Positions 1 to 33,920 of a DNA stretch of 64,000 bases are shown here, piece by piece. A program made the position numbers and the translations under genes. The DNA comes from Metellina segmentata (Eukaryota; Arthropoda; Arachnida; Araneae; Tetragnathidae), in assembly GCA_947359465.1 (NCBI GenBank), contig OX375878.1, positions 72,787,916 through 72,851,915 of the forward strand. The letters run 5' to 3'. The notes beneath the pieces were generated by a model that was not told the origin of the DNA, ran no database searches, and worked only from the letters and a program-made list of their open reading frames with translations. How positions within the stretch are numbered: position 1 is the stretch's first letter; each line of letters begins with the position of its first letter.

Positions 1-85
1 GTAAAATAAAATAATATAATATGTACTACAAAAACAACAGTACGTTTATTAAGGGATTAATTACAAGTAAATAATAAGAATACTT

Positions 86-560
86 TTAATGAGAAATTTG
101 AGCTTGATATTTTTTGATAATTTCATTTATAGTGGGTCGTAAAAATCACAATTCTACTCTCATATCGTCTTCTACATTTAACAGTCTCGATCTTTTTTTC
201 GTTTTTATGTTGGTTAATACTGAAAATCCGAATTCACACAAATAAGATGTAGAAAATTGTAATAATATTTTTAAAGCTTTTTTGGCTATCATGGGATAAT
301 CGCATCACGTTGGGGCGAATATTTCACTTTATGAAAGGTCACAGTTATCGAAGATAAAAACAGTTAAAAATATGGCATTTAACTGTTAAAACAACAGTTT
401 TCTTTTACAGTGTACTTTTTTAAAATTTAAACGAACTTTATTCGTAATAAAAAAAAAGCATTATAATTTTTACTATATACAGTTCTAAAATTTGGCGGCA
501 CAATCTAAGAATTTGGCGGCGCACAAAAGTGCCGCGGCTCAGGGGTTGAGAATCACTGAA
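86..560 (-). pseudogene. hAT transposase C-terminal remnant plus inverted-repeat end
   Basis: Read on the - strand from about 300 to 86, the sequence gives a hAT dimerisation-domain signature: YLCEFGFSVLTNIKTKKRSR, then NVEDDMR, then a premature stop where a Ser is usual before LRPTI, ending at QAQISH and a stop. The stretch at 543-558 (ggttgagaatcactg) matches the common hAT terminal motif, so the right end lies only about 250 bp from the C-terminal domain. Most of the element must be deleted internally. The other end would lie left of the window. This is a dead copy. Confidence 0.7.
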
Positions 561-1159
561 ATAGACGAATTCATCTAGAAAATATTAATACAAGCAGTAG
601 AGAGGGGGTGTTTTAGTGAGTATACTAATAGCTTGAGACCTTTACACTGGAATTTAGACTCTTGAATTCCTTGAGTACAACAGACTTTGAGGTCTCTCTA
701 GTAAAGTTTAAGGAGTAATGCGCAAATAGATTAAGAATCACGACTTATCTAATCCAAGTTGATACAGCGTATTTCCAACCAATCCTTTATACAAAGTTTG
801 ACAATTTACCTAATATGTATATTAAAGCGAGATTAACGCCAAACTACACCAAAGAGGGGGATATCTGAACTAATATTTTAATTCGATAAATAAAATTACC
901 AGTAATAAATGTTTTTACATCATTTTCGTTGAATTTGGTCATAAAGTTCTACAATGATCTCCAAACATCTGTAGTGAGCTTTTACTGGACAAAGTTGGTG
1001 CTTTCTGTCACAAATCTTGCTACATTAGTGATCAGGACGTGATGTAATGCAAATATCCTGCGAAAAAGAAATGCTCGACGGTGAATACAATGTGCAAAAG
1101 CATTCCTCATGTGCATTCTAGTTACGATGTTCTGCTTCTCATAGTTTACGAATATTTTA
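561..1159. other. No gene recognised
   Basis: AT-rich sequence with only short open frames in all six frames and no recognisable protein motif. Confidence 0.5.
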
Positions 1160-1265
1160 GACATACAAGAGGGCACGCCCCCTGCTCGCTTACGCTCGTC
1201 AACCCAGGAGGATTGCTTTGCAATACTCATTGGTTCGCTTCGCTCGCTTCAATAGAGACATGAGT
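1160..1265 (-). repeat. GC-rich dispersed module (GCGAGCGAAGCGAA type)
   Basis: A GC-rich block in AT-rich surroundings. On the - strand it reads gaagcgagcgaagcgaacc, a stretch with several GCAAAGC/GCGAAGC words, then ttgacgagcgtaagcgagca and a G/C-rich end. Related blocks occur on the + strand at 55455-55545, 55635-55715, 61210-61300 and 61535-61620, so this is a dispersed repeat and not a gene. Confidence 0.55.
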
Positions 1266-1744
1266 CGTAACAGAAGGGATTGTATACAAAATGAGTTTGT
1301 TGTAGTGCAGTTACATTTTGTAAATCTACCGGAAGTATTTTTTTTCTTTCAAAAAAGTGCGCCCCACAGAAGTTACAAACTTCCGTTATCGAACCGATAT
1401 CGTATTTTTCAATATCAATTATAGTATTTCTACTGTCTTCATATTCCTCAAACGAAATTAAAGCACTTTCACTCAAGCATGTACGTTTCCTACGATTGCT
1501 TTCAGTTCTGTCATTACGTCTTGCATAACTTTGAATTAAACTTTCATTAACTCGTCTTGTCCGCTCTCTTTGATTTCTATTAAGAGCTGCAACACAACTC
1601 GACAAAATATTAATTTTTTTCAATGAACTTTTATCCGATAACGCAATACATTCAATTGACGCGCGAGGCTTCATGGTAAACAAACAATCGTACAGTGTTG
1701 CCAAAACGCGGTAACAAATATCGTCTTTTAAGTGTCACGTAAGA

Positions 1745-1745
<1 letters not shown>
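1266..1745. other. No gene supported
   Basis: A 151-codon open frame on the - strand covers much of this stretch (1249-1704). It has no recognisable domain and no splice context, so I do not call it a gene. Confidence 0.4.

Positions 1746-1820
<75 letters not shown>
1746..1820. repeat. (AT)n microsatellite
   Basis: About 70 bp of uninterrupted alternating A and T, ending in atgtatgtag. Confidence 0.98.
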
Positions 1821-1823
<3 letters not shown>

Positions 1824-2916
1824 GATTTTCGCTCAAGATATATCTCATACTTAATTGTAACCACTCTGGGTACAGCTACACTCTACGTATATGAGCGGTG
1901 GCAACAGTCTTGGCGATTTTTAGGCGGACTTTTCATAGCGAGTTACGGTAGATTAAGGCAACCCAACTGTCTTAACGGTCATTGTAGTTTTCATGGCAAC
2001 CTCGGCAAACGGTAACTTTTAATTTTCATTTTGAATATTCTAGAAAGTTCTTCCAAAATCAGTTAAAGTCGTTTGATTTCATTGGTTCGTTTGAAATGTT
2101 TTATTAGCTTCCATTGGTTATTTTAATTTTAAAATATCCTTTGATTGCATTGGTCCTTTACAATTTTTTATTGCGTAAAATCATTGGTTCATTTATTTGT
2201 ATTTGTTCAGTTGTGAAAATTTGTTTTTAATAATGCTTTTCACGAAATATTTCTCAGTTTTGTTTTTTAGCCATTTGGGTAATTTTTTTTTTTATAATTT
2301 TCCCTTAGATAAGTTCAGACGTATCAGGTTGTATTATTTATTGCTTTTTTTTTCTTTTAAAAATCTCTTTCTTTTCAAATGTATTTAGTGTAATTGATAA
2401 GTTTCAGGGAATTCTTGCCCTATATTCGCAGCTTAGTTTTCTGCTGGTTCTCAAATGTGTTTAAACTTACTACTTTTTGTGAAATTAAAAAATATATATA
2501 CTTTTAAAAACGTTTTTGTTGTAAAAAGAAAAATATTTTTGAAAGAAAAAGATTTTTGAAATTATTTTTGCCTTGGCGGCTTTTGGAGTGCGTTAAAAAG
2601 TTCGCCAAGGCCGTTGCCACCGATCATAAACGTAGACTGTAGCTGTACCTCACTCTGTACGTGGCTTGTTCAAGTTCATTATGCGACTGACATCGCCGTC
2701 TCTTGGAGTTCAAACATTACAGTTTGCGTAGACCAGTCTAATCTTGCATTCATTAGTAATAAAATTTCACGATTCTCAGTGATGCTAGATTCAGCATAGA
2801 AATTGAAAGCTAAAGGTGCTGGATAAGGTTGAAAAGTCATTTATGATATTTAGTTAATGTTTTTATTGGAAACGAAACATTATAATATTACTCTACACAA
2901 GTTATTTTTCTCATAG
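1821..2916. other. No coding exon found; upstream intron of the CCHamide gene
   Basis: The CCHamide gene needs an upstream exon encoding a signal peptide and ending in phase 1. I found no open frame with a start, a hydrophobic core and such a donor here or further left, so that exon is probably outside the window. The stretch is T-rich, with several copies of an ATTGGTT-like word between 2080 and 2190. Confidence 0.45.
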
Positions 2917-2952
2917 GTTTGTGTAAGCAGTATGGACATGCATGCTTAGGAG
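2917..2952 (+). CDS. CCHa: CCHamide prohormone, internal micro-exon
   Basis: This 36-nt exon lies between a good acceptor (gttatttttctcatag) and a GTAAGG donor. It starts with two bases of a split codon and encodes LCKQYGHACLG plus the first base of the next codon. CCHamides are disulfide-bridged amidated arthropod peptides with the pattern C-x2-(Y/F)GH-x-C-x-(G/A)-(G/A)-H-NH2. The two Cys, YGH and CLG-G of that pattern are seen here. The phase 1 junction to the exon at 5692 completes GG-H-GKR exactly. The base completing the first codon, and the signal peptide, come from an upstream exon not found in the window. The peptide acts through a bombesin-like GPCR in insects; that role is family knowledge. 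Confidence 0.88.
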
Positions 2953-2979
2953 GTAAGGTTTTTATATATTTTTTAAAAG

Positions 2980-2982
<3 letters not shown>

Positions 2983-3011
<29 letters not shown>

Positions 3012-3012
3012 T
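2983..3012 (+). repeat. Poly(A) tract
   Basis: A nearly pure A run in the intron, about 30 bp after the CCHamide micro-exon donor. Confidence 0.9.
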
Positions 3013-3284
3013 CGAGCCTATCTATTGTTTTTTCCCACTTTGTATACATAACCATTCTCACAATCTCATGCAAAATATCACTGATGCAAATGAAAGTATC
3101 TCTAGTATTTTAAGCACTAGGAGAACTATGAACTCTGGTAAATAGATTATACACTACTGCTTGTGAAAATACCAACACTTTGAAAGAATCACGAGAAATA
3201 AATGAAATTTATTCCACGTTTTACTTATAACGGTTTAAACAAACAATACAATTTACAGAACAATAAAACAAAAATGATGCCGAA

Positions 3285-3560
3285 AATAAATATCTTGTGC
3301 AGCCGCCACAGCGATGAGAGCCAGTACACGTCGTGGCATGGAATCATACCGATTCTGAATGTCATGCTGAGGAATGGCACTCCAGATGGCCTCTATCTGA
3401 TGCCATACTCTACCCGACGACCAATGTGATACCAGACATGCTCAATGGACGACATAGCCGGGGAATGTGCAGGCCATGGAAGAAGCAGAACCTATCGTGC
3501 ACTGAAGAAGGCTTGTACATTCCGAGCAACATGTGGAAGGGACTGTCTTACTACACTGTC
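3285..3560 (-). pseudogene. Tc1-like transposase C-terminal fragment, frameshifted
   Basis: On the - strand one frame gives a WPAHSP..SIEHVW..IGRRV segment, the region of the third catalytic residue in Tc1 transposases. After a frameshift it continues IQNRYDSMPRRVLALIAVA, a typical Tc1 C terminus. A stop and at least one frameshift show it is dead. It lies in the intron of the CCHamide gene in the opposite orientation. Confidence 0.72.
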
Positions 3561-4295
3561 TTACTTAAATACAGCTCGGGAAATACAGTCCGGTGAATAT
3601 AGTAGTAATTATTCAGGGTAGTAACAGAACCTGGAAAACCGGGAAGTCAGGGAATTCTCAGGGAACTTTTTAATTCTGTAAAAATCAGGGAAAATTTCCA
3701 AATTTCACCAAAAATCAAGAAGAAAATTTTGATAACTTTAACAGCAACTATTTTGGTTTGTCCTATTTCGAGATGCGCGATTACGAGTGCTTTTGAGAAT
3801 AGAATAAATCGTAATCGCCGTAATTGTAATTTGAATAAAGAACACTGGCGTCGTAATTTTTGAACACCGCGAAAAACGCCGCCGCCGTTTTTTACAGCGG
3901 CTGCAGCGTCGCCGTGAGGCTGCCGATACAACTTGTGGTATACAATTTGAAATTTGTGTAACTATTAATGTTTTTTTGTGTATTAAATTTATATTTTTTG
4001 TTTGTAATTACATTTTTGGAGCATTTTGTATGGATATTTGCATTTGATTTTGATAAAAAGTATGATAATGTAGGGTCACTCACGTGTAAAATGTTCATAA
4101 TCAAATTATTTTGTATTTTTTCTCCAGTTTTTTAGAATTGTTATTGTAAGTGTTCCCATTAAGGGTTCCAACCCTTACATTAACAATTAAAATATTTGCA
4201 GAGAAAAAATACAAAATATTCGTGGAGAATTATCCTTTTACCCCATCTGACCCTAAATATTTAAAAATATTGTTGTGTGGATACCGAATATCTAT
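3561..4295. other. Intronic sequence, no gene recognised
   Basis: Contains a short gggaa-rich stretch (3635-3680: gggaagtcagggaattctca) of the low-complexity kind seen in repeats, and otherwise nothing recognisable. Confidence 0.4.
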
Positions 4296-4816
4296 TAGGG
4301 ATGCGACATCGACAGCAAAACATCGATGTTCAAAATTAAAACATCGATGTTAATAATACATCGCCCCAAAAACATCGATGTTTTTAAAATTAAGTGTATT
4401 TAAACTTTTTTGCCCATTTCTTAAAACTGGTTTAGCTCTTAGTGATGTAACAACGACAGCAAAACATCGATGTTCAAAATTAAAACATAGATGTTGATAG
4501 TAAATCGTCCCGAAACCATCGATGTTTTTAAAATTCAGTGTATTTAAAATTTTTTCTCCATTTCTGAAAACTGGTTTAGCAATTATTGATGCGACATCGA
4601 CAGCAAAACATCGATGTTCAAAATTAAAACATTGATGTTGATGATACATCGCCCCCAAGCCATCGATGTTTTGAAAATTCGGTGTATTTAAAATTTTCCC
4701 CCTTATTTCTTAAAACTGGTTTAGCAACTAAAGATGCGACATCGGCTCCAATACATCGATGTTTTTTTGTAAAGTATCAATGTTTTGAAAACACCGACAT
4801 CGATGTCGCATCCCTA
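4296..4816. repeat. Palindromic MITE-like element with ACATCGATGT words and 144-bp internal repeats
   Basis: The ends are inverted copies: tagggatgcgacatcga at the left and tcgatgtcgcatcccta at the right. Inside, a 144-bp unit beginning gacagcaaaacatcgatgtt recurs at 4311, 4455 and 4599 with a partial fourth copy near 4740. Each unit carries the self-complementary word acatcgatgt several times. No open frame of note. Related pieces lie at 4946-5074, 36476-36620 and 37195-37380. I could not find a clear target-site duplication. Confidence 0.8.
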
Positions 4817-4945
4817 CTTTTCAGACCCTTCACCCTTGACCACTTTGGTCTAAAAGTACGTTCAATTTGCTGATTATAAAAATTATGCTACTTAGTTATT
4901 TTTTAAATTTTTATAACGGTACTTTTTTTTTTAATCTAAAAATAA

Positions 4946-5074
4946 AACATCGACAACGTAAAAACATCGACAAGTATAAACAACGATGTTACAAAAACAT
5001 CGATTCCATTGCATCGATGTTTTTTTAAAAAACATCGATGTTTTGAAAACTTTGACATCGATGTCGCATTCCTA
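4946..5074. repeat. Degenerate copy of the ACATCGATGT repeat
   Basis: Seven acatcga/tcgatgt words in 130 bp, ending gacatcgatgtcgcattcct, which matches the right end of the neighbouring element with one change. Probably a fragment of the same family. Confidence 0.7.
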
Positions 5075-5691
5075 ATATCGATACCAGTCACGGATCACAA
5101 CATTTCTTCAGGGAATATTCCCAGGGAAATTTCTGTGAGACTATCAGAAAAATATCGGAACTTTTTTTTCAAGGATTTTGTTGCCACCTTGTTATTGTGG
5201 TATAGCTTCTGTAACCAGTTCCTTTGCTCGGAGTAAAAACTTTTAGCTACGAACTTTGGGTGCATTCCGGAAGCTTCATATTGCGCAATAACCATGTGTC
5301 TTTATCTCACATGAGTAAAAATCAGGTTGCAAGGCAAACATTGCTTCACCTTTTATAATTTCGCCACTGTCAAATTTCAAAGAAAAAGCAGTAGTTCTTG
5401 ATTTTAGTAAATAAACACTAATTACGATTTATAATTTAACAAAGAACTTAAGAAAAGTGACATCAATGTAACTATTAAGGTACTAATGTATGAGTCATGG
5501 CATATTTATAACGTCAAAAGTAAACTAAATCACATTATTTAGATCAAAACGGAAACTTTACTAGCACTATTTTTGAATTATTTTCAATGCAATTGTCTAA
5601 AACAAGCATTTTATTATGCAGTGTAAATATGAAATTTTTTTTATAAGTTGTTTAATATTTATGTGTTTGATAACCCTTTTACATTTCTTAG

Positions 5692-5897
5692 GTCATGGTA
5701 AACGAGCAGAAAATTCTCAATCTCGCTTGATGAATTACATTTTGAGAAATGTAATCCACTTTCCTCAGCAAGATCATGACGTGGCAACACCAGATGTGGA
5801 GAATATACGAGGAATAATACAAAATAGATTGGATAAGAAATTGGCAGTTTGGGAAAATGACGAAGGAACTGATTTAGATGCGAACCTGTACAACTGA
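5692..5897 (+). CDS. CCHa: CCHamide prohormone, terminal exon
   Basis: It follows the acceptor cccttttacatttcttag. The first two bases complete the Gly codon left open by the micro-exon at 2917-2952, giving ACLGG-HGKR: the amide-donor Gly followed by a dibasic KR cleavage site. After KR comes a C-terminal spacer of about 63 residues (AENSQSRLMNYILRN..., ending in an acidic stretch with ENDEGTDLDANLYN), with a second possible dibasic site (DKK) that shows no peptide signature after it. One mature peptide per precursor, then a long spacer, is the usual CCHamide layout. The open frame extends upstream through hydrophobic codons to 5616, but these are intronic: the splice site and phase fit the exon start at 5692. 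Confidence 0.88.
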
Positions 5898-5930
5898 TTA
5901 AAAAAGGTCTAACCTTTTATGACAAATTCA

Positions 5931-5936
5931 ATTAAA
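5931..5936 (+). terminator. Possible polyadenylation signal (ATTAAA) of the CCHamide gene
   Basis: An ATTAAA variant about 35 bp after the stop. AATAAA also occurs near 6265, so the true site is uncertain. Confidence 0.4.
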
Positions 5937-6884
5937 GATGAAATTGATTTAGCTGTATTTTACTCTTTTGAATTGTACTTATCTATATTGATTTCAAACC
6001 ATCATTAAGGCTATTTTCTCTGGCCATTAAGTCTGTTTTCACTCTGCAATGTATTCCGTTTTGGTAAAGGTTGTGACTATTTGACTATTTTAAAGTATAC
6101 ACTATTTAAAATAGATAATACATTTAATTAAATGGAACGTAATTGTAGTGAAAAATTAATGATTATGGGTAATAATCTTTGGGATATTGTATATCTATAT
6201 CTATAAAACCTAACTGATTTAAAAATTTTAGTTATTTGCTTTTAAACAAAGGAAATTTTTATTTGAATAAAAACTAAAATCTAAATTTTTACTCCTGAGA
6301 AACTATTATAAAGGTTAGAAGAAAAGGGACGCCATTATGATATAGCGTGAAGAAACTAATTCAGTTTACGGATGTAAAACTAATCCATGTCACGAGCTGA
6401 TTCCTAGAATCAATTTTAAAAGACGAAGATAACATTCAATTTAAACTGAGATAGTTAAAAAAACAAAGTAAGCGTTTAACTGAAATTAAAAATAAAAAGA
6501 AATCCTCTTCGATAAAAACACGACAATTCTCTAAATAACAAGTTTATAAATATGTTTCGACAGTATATTTATTTAACAAGCAGTTCATAATTACATCAAC
6601 TTTCTAAAGGTAGTGTTTCCTGCTTCTATCCAGGTTAAACCTTCATGATCAGTTGGATTCTTTCAACCAGCAGACGTGGTTATTGCTTCATTATGTATGT
6701 GAAAAAAGCAACATTGGACTACTCTGAAATCTTGTGATGCTCAGACTGTTAAAGAAGCAAATGTGAGAATAATTCTGCATTGGAAGTTTTCATGAAGTTA
6801 TTATTTGAATAGCTGTGTTTCTCAATCTTAAAAAAAATTTAAACGTTTCTTTCAAACCAGCAATGTAAGAGTAAATGACACAGT

Positions 6885-6904
6885 TTTATTCGTTTGTTTT
6901 TATT
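6885..6904 (-). terminator. Polyadenylation signals of the cysteine-rich gene
   Basis: Two AATAAA hexamers on the - strand (TTTATT at 6885-6890 and 6899-6904), about 100 bp past the stop codon at 7005. Confidence 0.55.
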
Positions 6905-7004
6905 CATTTTCCTTCTGTCTAGCTGTGGCTGCTTCGAACCATATTGTATTGGGTTTTGAGGTTGACTCAAGTAGTTATATTTACAGGAACTTTCGTCGCA
7001 TCCA

Positions 7005-29741
<22,737 letters not shown>

Positions 29742-32700
29742 TGACAACTACAAACTACATAAAGCTATAGTATATGAATTAAGTAAAGGTTAGAACTCTA
29801 AGATAATTCATTGTTTACTTTTGTTATCTAAGTACTGATATGATTTCAAGTTCTTCCATCTTTTAGATAAGACTAACGATGGAGAGTAAAAAGGTAACGG
29901 TGTTTGAAGTGTTACAATTTATCGTGACAAGTCTATAATGGTATTTACTATCAATATTATGAACTTAAAAAAAATATGTCTAAAGTTCCAGAAATATATT
30001 GCATATCAAATCTTGTTAAATTATTCGGTTTAGTGTATGGTAGGAATTATTAACATTTTTAGCAGTTTTCGTTTAAAATGTAATTTTCTTTTTCAAATGT
30101 ATATTTTGTAAACGTTAAATTCCAGTTGCTTGATTAAAGCATATTTAACAAATGTATGTATGTATCAAGTTTTGGAGACCTGAATTTTAGATTTCTAAAT
30201 TCTTATCCTAATTATTAAAAAGACGATAATTGCTCAGTCTGTACAGAGCATGTACGACTATACGAGAAGCGGTCGGAAGGAAGATTTCTAAATTTTATTT
30301 GCATCCGGAGGGGAATTTTTTTTAATGTTCTACAGAATTACATTTAACAGACTTTGCACTGATTATTCTGGTGTTTGTCACACTGCTAGTGGATGGTTAA
30401 CAGTTTGAACCACGGTTCAACATGTCTAAGTTCGAATCCCTATCTCGGCATGGTTGATTATTATGATTCCAAATTTCCCCTTAAACCGTATCTCGCGTTT
30501 TAAGTAGCCAAAATGACCGTAGGATGACACATAAAACAAAACTGCACTCCTATTCTAATTAATTATTAAACAAAACAAAGCTAAAAATGTAATAAAAAAG
30601 AGTAACAAACGACCTTGGACATCATAGATACAATTCTATAGCAGTTCGATAAATACAGCATACTATACTACTATATTCTGGATCTCATTAATCTATTCTT
30701 TCTAACAAATGATACACGTCGAATTAATGAATTGGGAGCTCAATCTACAGAAAGGCTCGAATCAGTTATCAGACTTAAGACTTCGAAAAGCAGAATTTAC
30801 GGCTAAGTGACCTCCGGGGTTGGAAGGAAGAAACAGAACTAATAATTGCATTTCAACCTGGTGCAAAACCTGTACTCAAGAATCATAATTTCTCAGCAGG
30901 ACTGGCATTATGAATTACCTACTCGATATGCAAGCGTGATGCAAATGCTGTGCAGAGATGCCAGCATTCCATCTCTGGTGGTGGGCATCCAGAGATATCT
31001 CAAACATCTAGGGCCTAAATCCTCTTGGATCGCAATACGTTTTTGGTTCGGATCAAGTCTCCGGTAACATGAGAGACAAATATTATAAATGTGTACAGTA
31101 TAATCCTGATTTTCTGAGGTAATGTGAACTGAGGCCACCTTAGATTATAAGGAAAAAATTTATTGCACTTCATGTTACTATTATTACTGAAATATTCATG
31201 ACGGTAGGATTTAAAATAATCTATCCTGGATTTATGTGACACAGTATGTTTTCAGTGTTATAATTTTACAGTAAATCTAGACCTGAGTTTTTTTATCTTT
31301 TACAGAAAGTTCTCAACTGTCTTCTGTTTCGCTGCATATTCTCATTTCATTGGACAAAAAGTGTGCATATTAGTAGCTTTATTTAAAAATTAGAAACAAA
31401 ACAAAATCAGTATCGAATTTTACTCGAATAGAGCGGACAACTGGATAGTCAAGGTTCAGAAGTAATATGGATAACCATATATTAAGGATGACTGAACCTA
31501 GTTCATCCATCATTTACACTCATGGTCAAGTTTTAGATTTGGTCCCAATGTTTTTATGGCTGGGATCTGCGTTTCTTCCAACATGAAGGATGAATACTAT
31601 AACCATACCGAGTATGCCTGTAATGATTTGAAACAATTTAAGCTAGAGCATACCTGAGCATAGTATCTACGCTAGTCGCTCTTTCTATTCTATTTTCGCT
31701 CTTTCTTTTCTGTGCGTTGAATTTCTACCTTCAAGATTTCTCATTTCTTTCTGTGCAATAAGATTACTGAAGAATTTCATTAGAGTGTCGATCTCTTCCG
31801 TGTAGTTTTATTAATATTAAGCAGCTCCATAGCTCAAATAAAGCATGTTTAAACTAAGTGGAAAAATCGATAACTGTCGATGTTGTATCGTTCATATCTG
31901 TTGTTGCCATTCAACAATAAGGAAATAAGGTCGATTTCTGTGAAATGTACATAGGTGAAATATATATTGGTATAGTTCAGAAAACACATGAAACAACTTG
32001 GTTTTTTCTTAAACACTTCCAAACTAATTTTCCTTTGCCAGGGTTTACAAATATATGTTAGTTAGGCTTAACTTTGGAAGTGTAAATGCACTAATTCGAA
32101 TCTTTCCTAAGTATCATTTATGATAAGCACAAACCAATAAGAATTGCTTATTTTCGCTAAAAAAATAAGCTTAAAGCCTTGTTTACAGTAATTCGTTTCT
32201 AATAATTGTAACAATGCATGTTTGTCAACGCATCTATTTTAGAATGTAGTTTAACTTTGCTAGTAGCTAATTATAACTTTCATTTCCTTTATTTAATCAC
32301 AGAGTAAGAAGGGCGTCTTCATCAATATTTATGTAACATGTAATTCATTTTTCCTCACCTATCTAGAAACAAGTGATAAGATTGAACAAATTTGGTTAGA
32401 TTTTATCTTAAAACAAAGGTACAAAGTTCAATTTGAGATCAACAATTCGATCCCATTTTATGCATTAAGAGTTTTAAGCGCTATACATATTTGTTTAGGA
32501 GAATAAGATAATTCTCTTCAGATTGAATATAACCATGCTTGTGATAAGACTCCTACTTCAACAGAAAAATTCTCCACCACTTTTTTTTAACACCTTAAAT
32601 TTATCTGTTGTGTACCAAATAAGAAAAACGGAAACAGTCTACTCCCACAAAATGCAATAAATGGCAAAGAATATCTCTCAATAATGCTTTAGAACTTTTT

Positions 32701-33817
32701 CAATTAATTTTTATTCTCTTAAAATTAGTCTTGTTTTTCAATACATTAATCCTGGTGTCACTGATAAAAAAAATGACACCAATTTTCCTATTTAACTTGT
32801 TGGCTCAACTTATCCGTTTTTCGATATAAAACCCAAACATCTAATCTAATCTATTCCATCGCTTTGATGAAATCATATATATAAAATTTATCCGTTACTT
32901 TGAATGTTATTGTTTATGTTTATGGCGCGTCCATTTTGAAATACCAAAATATATCCATCCCAAGTAATCACTATTTAACTTTCGCCAAATGTATGACTTT
33001 TTATCCATCTTTTTCACAAAGATTTAACCTTCCGAGGGATTCACACACGTTAATCCACCATGCAGCACGCATTCTTTCCTTCATGACTTCTTATCAATTT
33101 TCAAACTCTAGTTCAATAATCAATCCTGCCTTGGATTCTTTCAACCTATAGATGTAACTATATAGTCATTATGGGTATGTTATAGAGTAAAAATAATAGC
33201 ACTATACTACTCAGAAATTTCGTGACGTTCAAACGGTCAAATTTCCATATTTTCGGGACACCATCTCGACCATATACCATACATGCATTGTATCATATCG
33301 GTGATCCATGAGTGCACATAGGATTCGATATATTGGTACATGTCAGTTGAGGCTCTGTGGTCGATAATCGCGAGTATTAAGGTAACGCGCGAAAGAGGAT
33401 AGAGAGTCCTTCTAATCAAGCCTGTTCACATTAAAGATCAAAAGGAAAAAAAATATTTTGCTGTGAGAGCATAAAAAAAATATATGGAGAAGAAAATAGG
33501 TATTTAATACTTTTAACAATAGATTGCATGAATAAATTTGATCTGAAAAGAATAGTTGAATACATATGTTCGTTTTCATTGAGTTTCTGATGGAATGGTG
33601 AAACATTAAAATTGATTCAAGCAGATACAATTGTTAGTTTTGATGAAATTTATTTTATGTATGCGATTTTTATATACTGCGAAATAAAACAGCACAAAAT
33701 TGGTGACAAAACAAATAATCATTCACATAAGAACTAACAAACAACGAGGGATAATGTGCGATGAACAGCTAATTCTGAAAAAGTGAGTGTTTTACAATGA
33801 TCACATTTCGGATTTCT
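29742..33817. other. Intergenic region between the two - strand genes
   Basis: Should hold the promoter and 5' UTR of the cysteine-rich gene and the 3' UTR of the EGF gene. A GC-richer block at 30790-31080 and a B-box-like aagttcgaatcc near 30430 look like old repeat pieces. No further gene recognised. Confidence 0.5.
33649..33654 (-). terminator. Polyadenylation signal of the TSP1-EGF gene
   Basis: AATAAA on the - strand about 165 bp past the stop codon. Confidence 0.5.
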
Positions 33818-33920
33818 TCATCCACTCTTTAGTTTTTGGTAATAGGGGTAGCTCTTCTGGAGTCCCTCGCATTCGTACGACGTCTTGTAAAAAGTTTTAT
33901 ATACCATTTCATAATGAACT
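33818..33920 (-). CDS. TSP1-EGF gene, terminal exon (EMI-like C terminus, second half)
   Basis: Acceptor cttttatttcag. One base completes Lys from the previous exon. Encodes [20 protein letters not shown], then [13 protein letters not shown] and a stop. The Tyr-rich YxxVYKTxYxTxYxC pattern with the preceding CGAWGWKLC resembles EMI domains. Confidence 0.78.

Larger units (their letters stand above)
5898..7004. other. Convergent 3' intergenic region
   Basis: Lies between the 3' end of the CCHamide gene (+) and the 3' end of the cysteine-rich gene (-). AT-rich. It holds the likely 3' UTRs of both; no other gene seen. Confidence 0.5.

Noticed and set aside
5616..5691. Hydrophobic start (MQCKYEIFFISCLIFMCLIT) as a signal peptide of a small secreted protein
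   Set aside because: The acceptor at 5691 and the phase match to the CCHamide micro-exon show this is intron. The hydrophobic stretch comes from the T-rich polypyrimidine tract.
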